In this document: piece by piece, positions 44,736 through 55,228 of the stretch
Layout of the letters: every line of letters starts with the position of its first letter
Position numbering within the stretch: position 1 is the stretch's first letter
Origin: Bradyrhizobium sp.
GTDB taxonomy: Bacteria > Pseudomonadota > Alphaproteobacteria > Rhizobiales > Xanthobacteraceae
Assembly (NCBI RefSeq): GCF_030654605.1
Contig: NZ_JAURXB010000066.1
Location: 37,260-101,259, forward strand
Direction of reading: 5' to 3'
Length of the DNA: 64,000 nt
The notes under the pieces: model-generated
What the model saw: the letters and a program-made list of their open reading frames with translations, nothing else
Database searches by the model: none
Told to the model about the DNA's origin: nothing
Translations under genes and position numbers: made by a program

Positions 44736-45818
44736 TCATTCCGTCCGGCGACGGCGGGCGGGCGCCGGTTCGACGCGAATCCGGCCGCCGGTCAGGCCGA
44801 CCAGCGCACCGGCAAGGGTCTGTTTCAGCCTCTGTCGGCCAAGTCCGGGCCGTTCTGCCATGGCCCGGTCCAACGCCGCCAGCAGGGCTTCGACCTTGCC
44901 GAGTTCCGCCGGTCCCTCATGACCGAAACGGTCGATGGCGCGCTTCAGCAGCCGAAGCCGGATTTCCTCCGGCATGGCGGCGAACGCCTTGGCATCAAAA
45001 GACCGGACGTCGAGAGATTCGGCCTCGGACGATTCGGCGGCGAAGGGGGAACCCGGGGCGTCGCGATCCCTCAGCGCGAGATAGCGCTCGGCGCCATCGG
45101 TCAGTACTTCCACCGCGGCGTTGGCCCGGGCCAGCCGGGCGGCCAGCCGCGCCAGATTGCGCGGATCGCCGCCCTCGGCGGCGAGCGCGGGCATCAGGGC
45201 GCGCAGCCGCGGACGGGTGAAGTGCGGGTCGCGGTTGGTCGGATCGTCGGCAAAGCCGACCTTCGCCTTCTCGAGCGTGACGATCAGCCGCGATTTCGAA
45301 ACGTCCAGAAAGGGGCGCGCCAACCACACGCCATCGCGCTCCGATTGCCGCGCCATGGCCGAAAGGCCGGCGATGCCACTGCCGCGCAGCAGGCGCATCA
45401 GCAGCGTTTCGGCCTGATCGTCACGGGTATGGGCGGTGAGGATGTGGGTGGCGCCGCTCTGCCGCGCCGCCTTCGCCAGCAGGCGGTAGCGCGCCGATCG
45501 TGCCGCGGCCGGCAATCCGGCCACAGGCTTCGGACCGCTCCAGTGCAGCGTGCGATGCTCCATTTCGAGCGTGCGCGCCAGCCGTTTCACCTCACGCGCC
45601 TCGGCGGCGGCCTCGGCACGCAGGCCATGATCGACCGTGACGGCAACCAACCGCGGACCACGCGTCAGCGCGCGGCGCCAGCGCGCCGCAAGCCACATCA
45701 GGGCGATTGAATCGGGACCGCCGGAAACCGCGAGCAGAAGTGCCGGTGCAGTCTTCCAGTCCGCGAACAGCAGCTTCGCGTCCCTCACCGAAATCGGATC
45801 GTTGTCGTCGTCGGGCAT
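44736..45818 (-). CDS. tilS: tRNA(Ile)-lysidine synthetase
   Basis: The 360-residue N-type ATP pyrophosphatase has the PP-loop SGGPDS at residues 32-37 and downstream motifs DHGLRAEAAAEAREVK and HTRDDQAETLLMRLLRGSG. TilS modifies C34 of tRNA(Ile) to lysidine, changing codon reading from AUG to AUA. The ATG at 45818 begins directly before the catalytic core. It ends the tol-pal-adjacent gene run before ftsH, a common gene order. Confidence 0.94.
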   Translation of the reverse strand: MPDDDNDPISVRDAKLLFADWKTAPALLLAVSGGPDSIALMWLAARWRRALTRGPRLVAVTVDHGLRAEAAAEAREVKRLARTLEMEHRTLHWSGPKPVAGLPAAARSARYRLLAKAARQSGATHILTAHTRDDQAETLLMRLLRGSGIAGLSAMARQSERDGVWLARPFLDVSKSRLIVTLEKAKVGFADDPTNRDPHFTRPRLRALMPALAAEGGDPRNLARLAARLARANAAVEVLTDGAERYLALRDRDAPGSPFAAESSEAESLDVRSFDAKAFAAMPEEIRLRLLKRAIDRFGHEGPAELGKVEALLAALDRAMAERPGLGRQRLKQTLAGALVGLTGGRIRVEPAPARRRRTE

Positions 45819-45868
45819 GGCGCCGCTGGCTGATATCGAGGTCTGATGGCAGACCCGAGCAACCGAGG

Positions 45869-46876
45869 TTAGCACTTATTCCGCTTCTGCTCGCGGTCCA
45901 CTGCCGTTTTGACGCCGCTCGAGGCGCGGGGGTATTTTCGCGTCACCTCGCCGAGCGCCGCACAGGCGGCTTCCTTCTCCTTCAGGGCCGCCAGCGACTG
46001 GCCAAGCCGCAGCAGGGCGTCCGGGGCCTTGCCCGATTTATCGAATTTGGTGGTCACCGCGAGGAAGGACTCCGCGGCGTCGCGGTAGAGCTGGCGCTGG
46101 AAGAAACTCTCGCCGAGCCAGTACTGCGAGTCCGCCATCAGGGGATCGCCGGGGTATTTCTGCGCGAAGCTGCGCATGGTCTCTTCGGCCAGCGCATAGT
46201 CCTTGCGCTGCATATAGCCGATGCCGAGGTCGAACTCGTCCTTCGGGGTCGCCGACGGCGGCAGGGTGGTCAGTCCGGCCCCCGCGCCAGGAGTTCGCGC
46301 CTGCGGTGGCACGGCGGCGGCCGGATTGCGTGGCCCTCCGGTGTTGGCGAGATCGAGCGGCTCCCCTGCCCCACGGCCGCCGGGAGCGCCGACCGGGCCC
46401 TCGGCAGGGATCGGCAGCTGGCCGCCGCCGAGCGCCTGCGGGGCGCCCGGAGCATTGGGATTCTGGCTGGGGTCGAAGGCATCGCCACGGCGACGGCCCG
46501 GCCCCTGCGGCACGCCCTGCGCGGGCTCCTGGACGATCGGCGCGGGTGCTGCGATCTGCGGACCCGGCTGGATCTGGGGCTGCCGGAGCGGTGCCAGAGC
46601 AGGCTGCGCAGCGATACTGGGCGGGGCTGCGGCGGGCGGTCCGCCGGGGGCTGCCTGGGCACCGCCCTGCAGCGCCCTCAGCCGCTCCTCGAGCTGCCGG
46701 TTGCGGTACTGCAGCTCCTCGTTCTGGCCGGTGAGCTGGCGCAGCCGATTCTCCAACTGCTGGATTCGCAACTCCGCATCGGCATCATCGGACTGCTGCG
46801 CCCAAGCGGATGACGACAGCGCAAGCATCGCGGCAATCGCCACGGCGCGGGTAATTCCATGAATTCTGGATGACAT
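45869..46876 (-). CDS. cpoB: Cell division coordinator CpoB (YbgF)
   Basis: The 335-residue protein has a signal peptide (VAIAAMLALSSSAWAQ), a coiled coil (DADAELRIQQLENRLRQLTGQNEELQYRNRQLEERLRALQG), a long Pro/Gly/Ala-rich linker and a C-terminal TPR domain with the YbgF tail (GYMQRKDYALAEETMRSFAQKYPGDPLMADSQYWLGESFF ... DREQKRNKC). CpoB links TolA and PBP1B during constriction. Order after pal is conserved in proteobacteria. ATG 46876 was chosen for the signal sequence. Confidence 0.94.
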   Translation of the reverse strand: MSSRIHGITRAVAIAAMLALSSSAWAQQSDDADAELRIQQLENRLRQLTGQNEELQYRNRQLEERLRALQGGAQAAPGGPPAAAPPSIAAQPALAPLRQPQIQPGPQIAAPAPIVQEPAQGVPQGPGRRRGDAFDPSQNPNAPGAPQALGGGQLPIPAEGPVGAPGGRGAGEPLDLANTGGPRNPAAAVPPQARTPGAGAGLTTLPPSATPKDEFDLGIGYMQRKDYALAEETMRSFAQKYPGDPLMADSQYWLGESFFQRQLYRDAAESFLAVTTKFDKSGKAPDALLRLGQSLAALKEKEAACAALGEVTRKYPRASSGVKTAVDREQKRNKC

Positions 46877-47002
46877 TTTGGCCTGACGAGATCGGCGTGA
46901 CATCGAAAGCAAGGGCGTTGCAAAGCGAAACACCTTGAGAGAGGGAGTACGCCAGAATTGTGACTGAAACAAACGGCCGGCAGAGCACCCGCCAAAACGA
47001 AA

Positions 47003-47023
47003 CCGGCGCCCAATGGGCGCCGG
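47003..47023 (-). terminator. Hairpin downstream of pal
   Basis: CCGGCGCCC and GGGCGCCGG form a 9-bp stem with an AAT loop. On the minus strand it is followed by TTTCGTTTTGG, a U-tract pattern, 26 bases after the pal stop codon. It may attenuate transcription into cpoB. Confidence 0.65.
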
Positions 47024-47049
47024 AAGGACTTTGCGACAAGCCAGTGCTT

Positions 47050-47544
47050 TCAGGAGCTGGCGTTCAACACCGTGACGGCGCGGCGGTTCTGCGACCAGCA
47101 CGAGATGTCGTTGCAGACCGCGACCGGGCGTTCCTTGCCGTAGGAGATGGTTCGCATCCGGCTCGCCTCGATGCCGCGCGAGGCAAGGAAGGTGCGAACC
47201 GACTGGGCGCGCCGCGCGCCGAGCGCGATGTTGTATTCACGGGTGCCGCGCTCGTCGGCGTGGCCCTCGATGGTGAAGGCGTAGCGGTTATAGCTCTGCA
47301 GCCAGCGCGCCTGCTTTTCCAGGGTGGCGATCGCCTGCGGCGACAATTCGGTCTGGTCGCTTTCGAAGAAGACGCGGTCGCCGACATTGACCACGAAATC
47401 CTGCTGGCTGCCCGGCGTCGCCGCGCTCGCCATCGCGCCGTCGGCGCCAAGCGGGTTCTTGTTGGCGCAGGCGCCCATCGACAGCGCCACCGCGAGCACC
47501 GCGGCCAGCTTCAATCCCTGCAGGATGCGCATCTGATGTATCAT
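47050..47544 (-). CDS. pal: Peptidoglycan-associated lipoprotein Pal
   Basis: The 164-residue lipoprotein has a signal sequence with lipobox MGAC (lipidated Cys at residue 26), a short linker and the OmpA-like peptidoglycan-binding domain (VFFESDQTELSPQAIATLEKQARWL ... IEGHADERGTREYNIALGARRAQSVRTFL). Pal anchors the outer membrane to the cell wall and is the end of the Tol-Pal chain. The ATG at 47544 gives the correct signal; upstream codons do not. Confidence 0.96.
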   Translation of the reverse strand: MIHQMRILQGLKLAAVLAVALSMGACANKNPLGADGAMASAATPGSQQDFVVNVGDRVFFESDQTELSPQAIATLEKQARWLQSYNRYAFTIEGHADERGTREYNIALGARRAQSVRTFLASRGIEASRMRTISYGKERPVAVCNDISCWSQNRRAVTVLNASS

Positions 47545-47855
47545 TCCGGAGCCTCCGCGCTCACGTTTTCCAACTGTAATCCGGTCTACAGGGCGATGGT
47601 TAAGCGAACGTTCCGTCAACCTTGATGACGAGTTGCCGGATCGGATCAAATGCCGGCAAACCGCGAAAAGCAACCGGGATAGTTAATGATTTGTAAATGT
47701 GGCGCGACGGTGAAGGGTGCCGGGGGGCACGGCCGCGATCACCTGCTTTTCAGCCGGCAGGGCATCCAGTCCGATCGACCGGGGGGCGCGGAAGCACGCG
47801 CAACGGACGGGAACCGGTCCCGGCCGCCTCTGACTCCGCGAAGCCGGGTCGGGTT
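47545..47855. other. Region upstream of pal
   Basis: The 311 bases between the pal start and the end of the acyltransferase gene probably hold a separate pal promoter. It includes an A/T-rich region at 47670-47700 (GTTAATGATTTGTAAATGTG). I see no gene or clear hairpin. Confidence 0.35.
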
Positions 47856-48608
47856 CTAGCTGCCGACGCGGCAGGACTGCGGGACCAGCGAGGTGCGCTC
47901 GGACGGGGAGACGTCCGCCGGCGGCGATTGATGCTCGCCGGCGCGTTCGAACAGCATCCGCCGCTCGAAAGCGCTCGAACGCAGAAACGGATACCGGGCC
48001 AGGACCCGCTCACGCACCGTCGGCAAATGTGCCGCCATCAATCCGACCGGCTTCACGAGACCCGGGTACAATCGCGGCTCACACCAGGTTTCCTGCAGAA
48101 ACACCCGGCGGTAGAACGCCTGATGCTCGGGACGAACGATGGCCAGCCCGTAGTCGGCGTGGAAGTAAACCCCGGCCATCGAACCCAGCCTGACCGTCAC
48201 ATAGGGAAGTTCCGGAAAATTTCTCGCCTTGTCGGGGTCAGCGACGAACCGGGTGGAATCGATGAAGATTTCCCCCTTGTCCAGCCGCGGATGAAGAACA
48301 TCTCCGAAAAGCTCGACCGACGGCGACATCCGCCATTCCGACGTCAGCACGCTGATGCGGATCGAACTATAGAGTTCTCCGTCGAAATAGACGCCGAACG
48401 TCCAGGCGTTGGGAGCATCCTCGAATTGATCGACCACGCGTTCGTCGGCCGAGGCCTTGATGGCCCCCTCGCGAAGATAGGCCCGGTAGCGAAGATTGTA
48501 GATCTCTTCCTTTTGCGCCGGTGTCGTCGCAACGCGATAGTCTACCTGATCGACCAGATCCAGACTTCGTCCGCTGGCCACGATCGTCCGTTCGGCAGCG
48601 GACCTCAT
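47856..48608 (-). CDS. N-acyl amino acid synthase FeeM-like / GNAT-type protein
   Basis: The 250-residue protein matches the N-acyl amino acid synthase (FeeM) core. YRVATTPAQKEEIYNLRYRAYLREGAI is the N-terminal acyltransferase hallmark shared with LuxI-type autoinducer synthases, followed by FGVYFDGELYSSIRISVLTS, EIFIDSTRFVADP and PYVTVRLGSMAGVYFHADYGLAIVRPEHQAFYRR. Such enzymes condense acyl carriers with amino acids. It sits between a GGDEF/EAL protein and pal on the same strand; no LuxR-type gene is near. Confidence 0.72.
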   Translation of the reverse strand: MRSAAERTIVASGRSLDLVDQVDYRVATTPAQKEEIYNLRYRAYLREGAIKASADERVVDQFEDAPNAWTFGVYFDGELYSSIRISVLTSEWRMSPSVELFGDVLHPRLDKGEIFIDSTRFVADPDKARNFPELPYVTVRLGSMAGVYFHADYGLAIVRPEHQAFYRRVFLQETWCEPRLYPGLVKPVGLMAAHLPTVRERVLARYPFLRSSAFERRMLFERAGEHQSPPADVSPSERTSLVPQSCRVGS

Positions 48609-48778
48609 TTAGTACTCCTTACAACTTTCCAACAACTTATACGCGCACCGGAAAAGATTAACAGCTTCTTAACGAAATGCAAAGCCATCACTGGGTTAGG
48701 GTTAACCTGTGGCATTTTAATCATCGGGCCCAATCGCGCAGGCCGGTGGAAATTCCGCCCGCAGGCGGGTCGGCGTCT

Positions 48779-51109
48779 TCAGGCAATCGACCGTGACGGC
48801 AGCACCAGCACCTGGTCGTCCGGCAGGCGGCGGCCGTGCGAGGCATTGAGCAACTGGCGGACCCGCATCGCCGGCACCGGCCGGCTGAACAGGTAGCCCT
48901 GCGCCTCGGTGACGGTGCCGTCAGCGCTAATCAGCTCCAGCTGTTCGTTGGTCTCGATGCCCTCGACCACGACGGACATTCCGAGATCGGCGGAAAGCCG
49001 CGCCACGCCGCGCAGCAGCGTCAGCGGGCGGTCGGTGTCGATGCCTTGCAGGAAGGACCGGTCGATCTTGACCTTCTGCAGCGGGAAATTATGCAGATAG
49101 CTCAGGCTGGAATAGCCGGTGCCGAAATCGTCCAGCGAGATTCGCACGCCGAGCGCGTGCAGCTGCGACAGCACGTCATGGGTCAGCTGGGTGTTGCGCA
49201 GCAGCGAGGATTCGGTGATCTCGATTTCGAGACGGTCGGCCGGCAGGCCGGAGACCTCGAGCGCGTAGCGAACCTCGCTCAGCACGTCGCGCTGATGGAA
49301 CTGCTGCGGCGAAAAATTGACCGCGACGCTGACGGCGTCGGGCCATTTCATGCATTCCATGCAGGCCTTGCGCAGGATCCAGCGGCCGAGATCGACGATC
49401 AGGCCCATGTCCTCGGCGACCGGAATGATGTCGATCGGGGACACCGTGCCGCGCACCGGATGATTCCAGCGCAGCAGCGCTTCGCAGGTCGCGATCCGCC
49501 CCGATTTGAGATTGACCAGCGGCTGGTAGAACAGCTCGAATTCCTCGTTGGCCAGCGCCTTGCGCAGGTCGAGTTCGAGGATGCGGCGCGCCTCGACGGT
49601 TTGCGCCATCTCGTCGCGGAAGAAGCAGAAGGTTCCGCGGCCGTCCGCCTTGGCCCGATAGAGCGCCATGTCGGCGTTCTTCAGGAGCGTATCGGCGCTG
49701 ACGCCGGGGCCGGTCATCGCGATGCCGATACTGGCGCCGATCTCGACCAGGTGATTGTCGATCTTGTAGCGCTCGCTCAGATGCTCGACGATCCGCCGGG
49801 CCAGAACGGCGGCTTCCTCGGTCGATTTGAGGTTCTGCTGGAACACCACGAATTCGTCGCCGCCGAAGCGGGCCACGAAATCCTCCGGGCGCAGCATGGC
49901 GCGCAGCCGGTCGGCAACCGCGCACAACAGCTGGTCGCCGCACGGATGACCCAGGGTGTCGTTGACCTGCTTGAACTGGTCGAGGTCGATGAACAGCAAT
50001 GCCGACAACTGCTCGGCATCGTGCCGGATCGCCAGCAAGCGGCCGATCTCGTCGCGGAAATTGACCCGGTTGGGAAGCGCGGTCAGCTCGTCGTAACGCG
50101 CCAGGTGACTGATCCTGGCTTCGGCGTTGCGCCGCTCGGTGATGTCTTCGAGCAGCACGACGGCGCCGCCGCCCGCCATCGGCTGGAATGTCCAGGACAG
50201 CGACCGGCTTCTGGCGATGTCGGGATCGGCGGTGATGATATCCCTGGCCTGCGAATTCTCGATCTCCGAGAGGATCATCCTGCCGCTCGCCGCCGAAATC
50301 GATCCGCCGCCCACGCAGGCGGCGATGATGTCGCGCGCGCCGGCGCCGCGCTGCACCAGGTCGTCGGACAGGTTCATCATTTCGCTGAAGCGGTGATTCA
50401 TGACGGCAAGCCGCCCGTCGGCGGCGAACATGCACAGGCCATGGGGCATGTTGTTCAGGGCGGTGTCGAACTGGCCGGCCAGCGCCGCCTCGCGTTCGCG
50501 CGCCACCAGCGCCTGAACGAAGATCCGCTGCAAATTGGTCGAGATCTGCTTCAGCGCCAGGAAGAACACCGCGCTGACGACCGCCATGCCGATGTAATAA
50601 GGAGTGCCCTTGAGCGCCAGCGCGATCGCCGTCGGCCCGCAGGCGAGTGCGATCTGCACATGGAAAATCCACGGCCGTCCGTAGGTCCGGCCGGCGCCCG
50701 CCGCCACATATCCCGTCGTGACGGTCACGCAGATCATGTGCGCTACGGCATCATCGCTGAACAGCAAGGCGACCGCGCACCACGTTCCGAGCGCGATGGC
50801 ATAGACCATCGCCCCGATCTGATAGCGCGCTTCCCAACGTGCGGCTTCCTCGGCGGTGAGCGTCGACCTGCGCGTCTTGTACCAGTGCATGTCGACCGCA
50901 CGGGCAGCTCCGGATGCGATCAGGAACACGACGCATGGCCAGAGCAGAGCTACTTCGGTCTTGAGGGCCGTCATGACCGCGGCGCCGGCCACCATGACGG
51001 CGCCTGCGAACAACGGCGCGGGATTTTGAAAAAGCGAATCGATCAGCGCCGCGTAAGTCGACGGCGACATGTTGTGATCGAGGCTTCTGCTTTCGGTTGC
51101 CAACTGCAT
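48779..51109 (-). CDS. Membrane GGDEF/EAL protein with PAS sensor
   Basis: The 776-residue protein has six to seven membrane spans (residues about 30-190), then a PAS domain (about 210-335), GGDEF (about 340-500) and EAL. GGDEF is intact, with RPED five residues upstream as the inhibitory RxxD site. EAL motifs (EALLRW, EITESSLL, DDFGTGYSSLSYL, KIDRSF, EGIET, QGYLFSRP) are complete, so both synthesis and breakdown of c-di-GMP are possible. It lies between tolB and the FeeM-like gene on the minus strand. Confidence 0.93.
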   Translation of the reverse strand: MQLATESRSLDHNMSPSTYAALIDSLFQNPAPLFAGAVMVAGAAVMTALKTEVALLWPCVVFLIASGAARAVDMHWYKTRRSTLTAEEAARWEARYQIGAMVYAIALGTWCAVALLFSDDAVAHMICVTVTTGYVAAGAGRTYGRPWIFHVQIALACGPTAIALALKGTPYYIGMAVVSAVFFLALKQISTNLQRIFVQALVAREREAALAGQFDTALNNMPHGLCMFAADGRLAVMNHRFSEMMNLSDDLVQRGAGARDIIAACVGGGSISAASGRMILSEIENSQARDIITADPDIARSRSLSWTFQPMAGGGAVVLLEDITERRNAEARISHLARYDELTALPNRVNFRDEIGRLLAIRHDAEQLSALLFIDLDQFKQVNDTLGHPCGDQLLCAVADRLRAMLRPEDFVARFGGDEFVVFQQNLKSTEEAAVLARRIVEHLSERYKIDNHLVEIGASIGIAMTGPGVSADTLLKNADMALYRAKADGRGTFCFFRDEMAQTVEARRILELDLRKALANEEFELFYQPLVNLKSGRIATCEALLRWNHPVRGTVSPIDIIPVAEDMGLIVDLGRWILRKACMECMKWPDAVSVAVNFSPQQFHQRDVLSEVRYALEVSGLPADRLEIEITESSLLRNTQLTHDVLSQLHALGVRISLDDFGTGYSSLSYLHNFPLQKVKIDRSFLQGIDTDRPLTLLRGVARLSADLGMSVVVEGIETNEQLELISADGTVTEAQGYLFSRPVPAMRVRQLLNASHGRRLPDDQVLVLPSRSIA

Positions 51110-51221
51110 CGGGCGTGCATGCGTCCTATTTCAGGGCGTAGTTCTACCCGTCGCAGATGAAGCCTTTCTGAGGGAATATCGTTACCGGAATGTTTTTTCG
51201 ACCGGGTTACAACAAAAATAT

Positions 51222-51266
51222 GCCCGTTAATTCAGCAAGCTAGGCAAGGTTTGCCGATTAACGGGC
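51222..51266 (-). terminator. Terminator after tolB
   Basis: GCCCGTTAAT and ATTAACGGGC form a perfect 10-bp stem around a 25-base loop. The minus-strand arm is followed by ATATTTTTGTTG, a U-rich tract. It starts 7 bases after the tolB stop codon, so tolB probably ends its transcript here, separate from the downstream GGDEF/EAL gene. Confidence 0.75.
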
Positions 51267-51273
51267 GCCGAAC

Positions 51274-52635
51274 TCAGGACAGCAGGGGCGACCAGGCCGG
51301 ATCGGACGCGAAACCGGGGGTCGGGACCTTCTGCTCATTGCGACCGGAAATATCCACCGTGTACAGCGACGGCCCGCCGCCGCCGCCGGGTTCGCGGAAG
51401 AACATCAGGACACGGCCGTTCGGCGCGAAGGTCGGGCCTTCATTATGGTAGCCGGAGGTGAGCAGGCGCTCGCCCGAACCGTCGGTCTTCATGATGCCGA
51501 TCGAGAACTGTCCGCCGCCCTGCTTGGTGAAGGCGATATAGTCGCCGCGCGGCGACCACACCGGCGTGGAGTAACTGCCTTCGCCGAAGGAGATGCGCTG
51601 CGCGCCGCCGCCGGTCGCCGCCATGACATAGATCTGAGGCTTGCCGCCCCGGTCGGATTCGAAGCAGATCCTGCTGCCGTCGGGCGAATAGGACGGCGAG
51701 GTATCGATGGCGGGTGTGTCGGTCAGGCGCGTGGTCGATTTCGAGCGCAGGTCCATCACGAACAGGTTCGAGTTGCCGCCCTGCTGCAGGCTCATGATCA
51801 CGCGCTGGCCGTCCGGCGAGAAGCGCGGCGAGAACGACATGCCCGGAAAGTTGCCGACGATCTCGCGCTGCCCGGTTTCGATGTTGAACAGATAGACGCG
51901 CGGGTCGCCCTGGCCGAATTCCATATAGGTGATTTCCTGGGTCGACGGCGAGAATCGCGGCGTCAGCACCAGATCGGCGCCGCGCGTGAGGTAGCGGACA
52001 TTGGCGCCGTCCTGATCCATCATCGCCAGCCGCTTGACGCGCCGCTCCTTCGGCCCGGTCTCGTCGACGAACACGATGCGGCTGTCGAAATAGCCTTTCT
52101 CGCCGGTCAGACGTTCGTAGATCTGGTCGGAGATGATGTGCGCGATCCGCCGCCAGTATTCCGGCGAGGTAAAGTACTGCTGGCCGGCCAGCTGCTGGGC
52201 GGTGTTGACGTCCCAGAGACGGAATTCGGCCTTCAGCCGCCCGTCGCCCTGCCGGGTCATGCGTCCGGTCACCAGCGCCTGGGCGTTGATGGTCTTCCAG
52301 TTCTGGAACTGCGGCGCCGCATCGATGTTGATGACTTTTTCGATATAGGCCGCCTGGTCGATCGGCGCGAACAGCCCGCTGCGCTTGAGGTTGTTGGTGA
52401 TGACTTGCGTTACACCGACGCCGACCTCGGCATCGGCAGGCGTTCCCGCCACGAAATTCGGGATCGCGATCGGCAGGGGCGCAAAGTCGCCCTCGGGAAT
52501 GATCACGCGCTTCGGCCCCTGCGCCAGGGCGTGGCGGGCAGAGCCCGTCACCATGCCGAGCGCGGCCATTCCGGAGATGATCTGGCGGCGGCTCAGGCGG
52601 AACGGCATCTCGGGCAATTCATTGTTGTCAGTCAT
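51274..52635 (-). CDS. tolB: Tol-Pal system protein TolB
   Basis: The 453-residue protein has the N-terminal TolB domain ([18 protein letters not shown] ... [20 protein letters not shown]) and a six-bladed propeller ([32 protein letters not shown] and similar). The signal reads [26 protein letters not shown], with adjacent arginines that resemble a Tat motif, unlike the Sec signal of enteric TolB. TolB is periplasmic and binds Pal. The ATG at 52635 precedes this signal; upstream codons (MDERQYGTK) do not. Confidence 0.94.
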   Translation of the reverse strand: MTDNNELPEMPFRLSRRQIISGMAALGMVTGSARHALAQGPKRVIIPEGDFAPLPIAIPNFVAGTPADAEVGVGVTQVITNNLKRSGLFAPIDQAAYIEKVINIDAAPQFQNWKTINAQALVTGRMTRQGDGRLKAEFRLWDVNTAQQLAGQQYFTSPEYWRRIAHIISDQIYERLTGEKGYFDSRIVFVDETGPKERRVKRLAMMDQDGANVRYLTRGADLVLTPRFSPSTQEITYMEFGQGDPRVYLFNIETGQREIVGNFPGMSFSPRFSPDGQRVIMSLQQGGNSNLFVMDLRSKSTTRLTDTPAIDTSPSYSPDGSRICFESDRGGKPQIYVMAATGGGAQRISFGEGSYSTPVWSPRGDYIAFTKQGGGQFSIGIMKTDGSGERLLTSGYHNEGPTFAPNGRVLMFFREPGGGGGPSLYTVDISGRNEQKVPTPGFASDPAWSPLLS

Positions 52636-52683
52636 TGTTACGGACTTTGTTCCATATTGGCGTTCGTCCACGGGCGAGCGCGT

Positions 52684-53619
52684 TCAAGTCTTTCGTTCGG
52701 TAAACACGGGCGCGAAATATTTCCATTCATCGAAATAGGCCGCGGGCAGCTTATACGGCTGGCACTCGATGATCGCGCGCAGCGCGCTCTCCTGATAAAC
52801 GCGAAGATACGGCGTGGCCGGGGTGCCCTCCGGAACCGGCATCCCTTCCAGCGTGCCGTCGCGCTTCAGCTTGATGGCGAAGGCGGCTTCCGACTTCTGG
52901 GCCTCGATGCCGCCATAGGGTTTCTTCCAGCAGCGCTCGACCTGGGCCTGGAACAGCGCGCCCCAGGTCGCCGAATTATCCGCGGCCTTGCCCTTGGCGA
53001 GACCGAGCGCGGCGTTGGAATTCAGCGTATCGCCGGTGACGGCCTGCCTGGAGGGATCGCGCTTGTCGAGCAGCGCTGCGATCTTGGACTGGTCGAAGGC
53101 GCGCTCGGTCTTCGGCTTCGCCGGCTCCGGCGGCTTGGCGGCCTGCACCGGCTTCGGCGGCGGCTTCTTCTCTTCCTTCTTGATGGCTTCGGCGATCGGA
53201 TCGACCTTGGGGTCCGGCTTCTTCTCGATCGGCTTCGGCTCTTCCTTCTTGGGTTCCGGCTTGGCCTCAGCCACCTTGGGCGGATCGGGCTTTTTCTCGA
53301 CCGGCTTTTCCTCGACCTTCGGCGCCGGCGGCGGCGTCGTCTCGGTCACGACAGGCGCCTTCTCGGTGATCTTGCCGACGGCGTCTTCCACGGGCTTGGC
53401 TTCGGCGACCTTCTCCACCAGCGGCGTCGGGGCCTTCTGGCCGGTCTTCATGCCGGCCATGACCTTGGCGAGCTGATCGGCGGAAATGACGTCGACCGGC
53501 ACCGACTCTTCCGGCATCAGATCAAAGGCCTTGGACGAAAACGACATCAGTCCCCAGCCCAGCACGCAGACGTGCAGGGCAACGGAGGCAATCAGCGTTT
53601 TGTCGACCTTGACCTTCAC
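52684..53619 (-). CDS. tolA: Tol-Pal system protein TolA
   Basis: The 311-residue protein has one N-terminal transmembrane helix (residues about 9-26), a long lysine/proline/glutamate-rich middle (KPVEKKPDPPKVAEAKPEPKKEEPKPIEKKP region) and a C-terminal domain with WGALFQAQVERCWKKPYGG. TolA bridges the inner membrane TolQR complex and outer membrane proteins. The Pro/Lys repeats are encoded by several near-identical units that may recombine. Six bases separate it from tolR. Confidence 0.93.
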   Translation of the reverse strand: MKVKVDKTLIASVALHVCVLGWGLMSFSSKAFDLMPEESVPVDVISADQLAKVMAGMKTGQKAPTPLVEKVAEAKPVEDAVGKITEKAPVVTETTPPPAPKVEEKPVEKKPDPPKVAEAKPEPKKEEPKPIEKKPDPKVDPIAEAIKKEEKKPPPKPVQAAKPPEPAKPKTERAFDQSKIAALLDKRDPSRQAVTGDTLNSNAALGLAKGKAADNSATWGALFQAQVERCWKKPYGGIEAQKSEAAFAIKLKRDGTLEGMPVPEGTPATPYLRVYQESALRAIIECQPYKLPAAYFDEWKYFAPVFTERKT

Positions 53620-53625
53620 GTCAGC

Positions 53626-54096
53626 TCATCCCCCCTCGGGAACGATAACGATATTCGCCTTGAAACCCGCGGTGCGAATATAGCCCAGCAATTTCATCAT
53701 ATCCGTATAGCAGACATCCTTGTCGCCCCGGAGGTAGACGACGCTGTCGGCCTCCGACCTGGTATCCCGGATAGCCTTGATTTTGGGCTGCAGTTCGGCG
53801 GCCGTAATCAGCGTCTCCCCGAGATACAGTTCGATGTTGGAATTGCAGGCGCCGCCGGTTCGTTTCACGGACAGGGTCAGCGGCGGCGCGTTCGAGGCCA
53901 GCGACTTGCCGCCGCTCGCCACCGGCAGGTCGATATCGATGGTCGACGTCATCAGCGGCGCCGCCACCATGAAGATGATGAGCAGCACCAGCATCACGTC
54001 GACCATCGGGGTGACGTTGATCTCGGCCATCACAGCCGCGCGGCGCCGGCCACGCCGCCCACCGCCGCCAGACGCGCCTGCCATGTTCATCGACAT
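53626..54096 (-). CDS. tolR: Tol-Pal system proton channel protein TolR
   Basis: The 156-residue ExbD/TolR protein has a short cytoplasmic Gly/Arg-rich N-terminus, one membrane helix with the critical acidic residue (AEINVTPMVDVMLVLLIIFMVAAP) and a periplasmic domain. An in-frame ATG at 54117 adds seven residues and cannot be ruled out. The gene lies 54 bases after tolQ. Confidence 0.93.
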   Translation of the reverse strand: MSMNMAGASGGGGRRGRRRAAVMAEINVTPMVDVMLVLLIIFMVAAPLMTSTIDIDLPVASGGKSLASNAPPLTLSVKRTGGACNSNIELYLGETLITAAELQPKIKAIRDTRSEADSVVYLRGDKDVCYTDMMKLLGYIRTAGFKANIVIVPEGG

Positions 54097-54150
54097 GATC
54101 GGATGCTCACAATGCACTCAAGATATATATCGGCCCTCAAGATCCTGTCC

Positions 54151-54864
<714 letters not shown>

Positions 54865-55228
54865 GTCCGGTATCCTCTCAACGCAGATGTCCCAAATCCC
54901 CGGGAGCCCTTAGCTGCCGGTTCCACGGCCGCGCGTCAGCCGCGGCGGTAAGCCTGCGCGAAAGCCTTGTTCTGTGTCGCATGGGGGGCCCGTCCAAAGC
55001 CGGATCCTGCATCCCCTGCCAACGTGTCAAAACGAGGGCTATCCGTGCGTCTTTCCGCCCCTAACCAGACGCTAATCATGGTTAACAGACGGTTACCAAA
55101 GGGGATTTTGCAGGCGGGAAATCGGGGGCGACAGCCCGTGGATCGGGGCTCGTCGGCGCGGCCGACGAAAAATCGCGAAAACAACCCCATGAACAGAATG
55201 GCTAGCGCTCCGGTGGCCTTGGCACACC
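54865..55228. other. Promoter region of tolQRAB
   Basis: The 364 bases separate tolQ from the cysE gene's end. They contain no credible ORF. A TTAATC-rich stretch at 55065-55095 (CTAATCATGGTTAACAGACG) and the preceding GC-rich sequence would suit a promoter for the tol operon. No repeat element was recognised. Confidence 0.4.

Noticed and set aside
48836..51160. 774-residue plus-strand frame opposite the GGDEF/EAL gene
   Set aside because: Complete GGDEF and EAL motifs on the minus strand explain the region.
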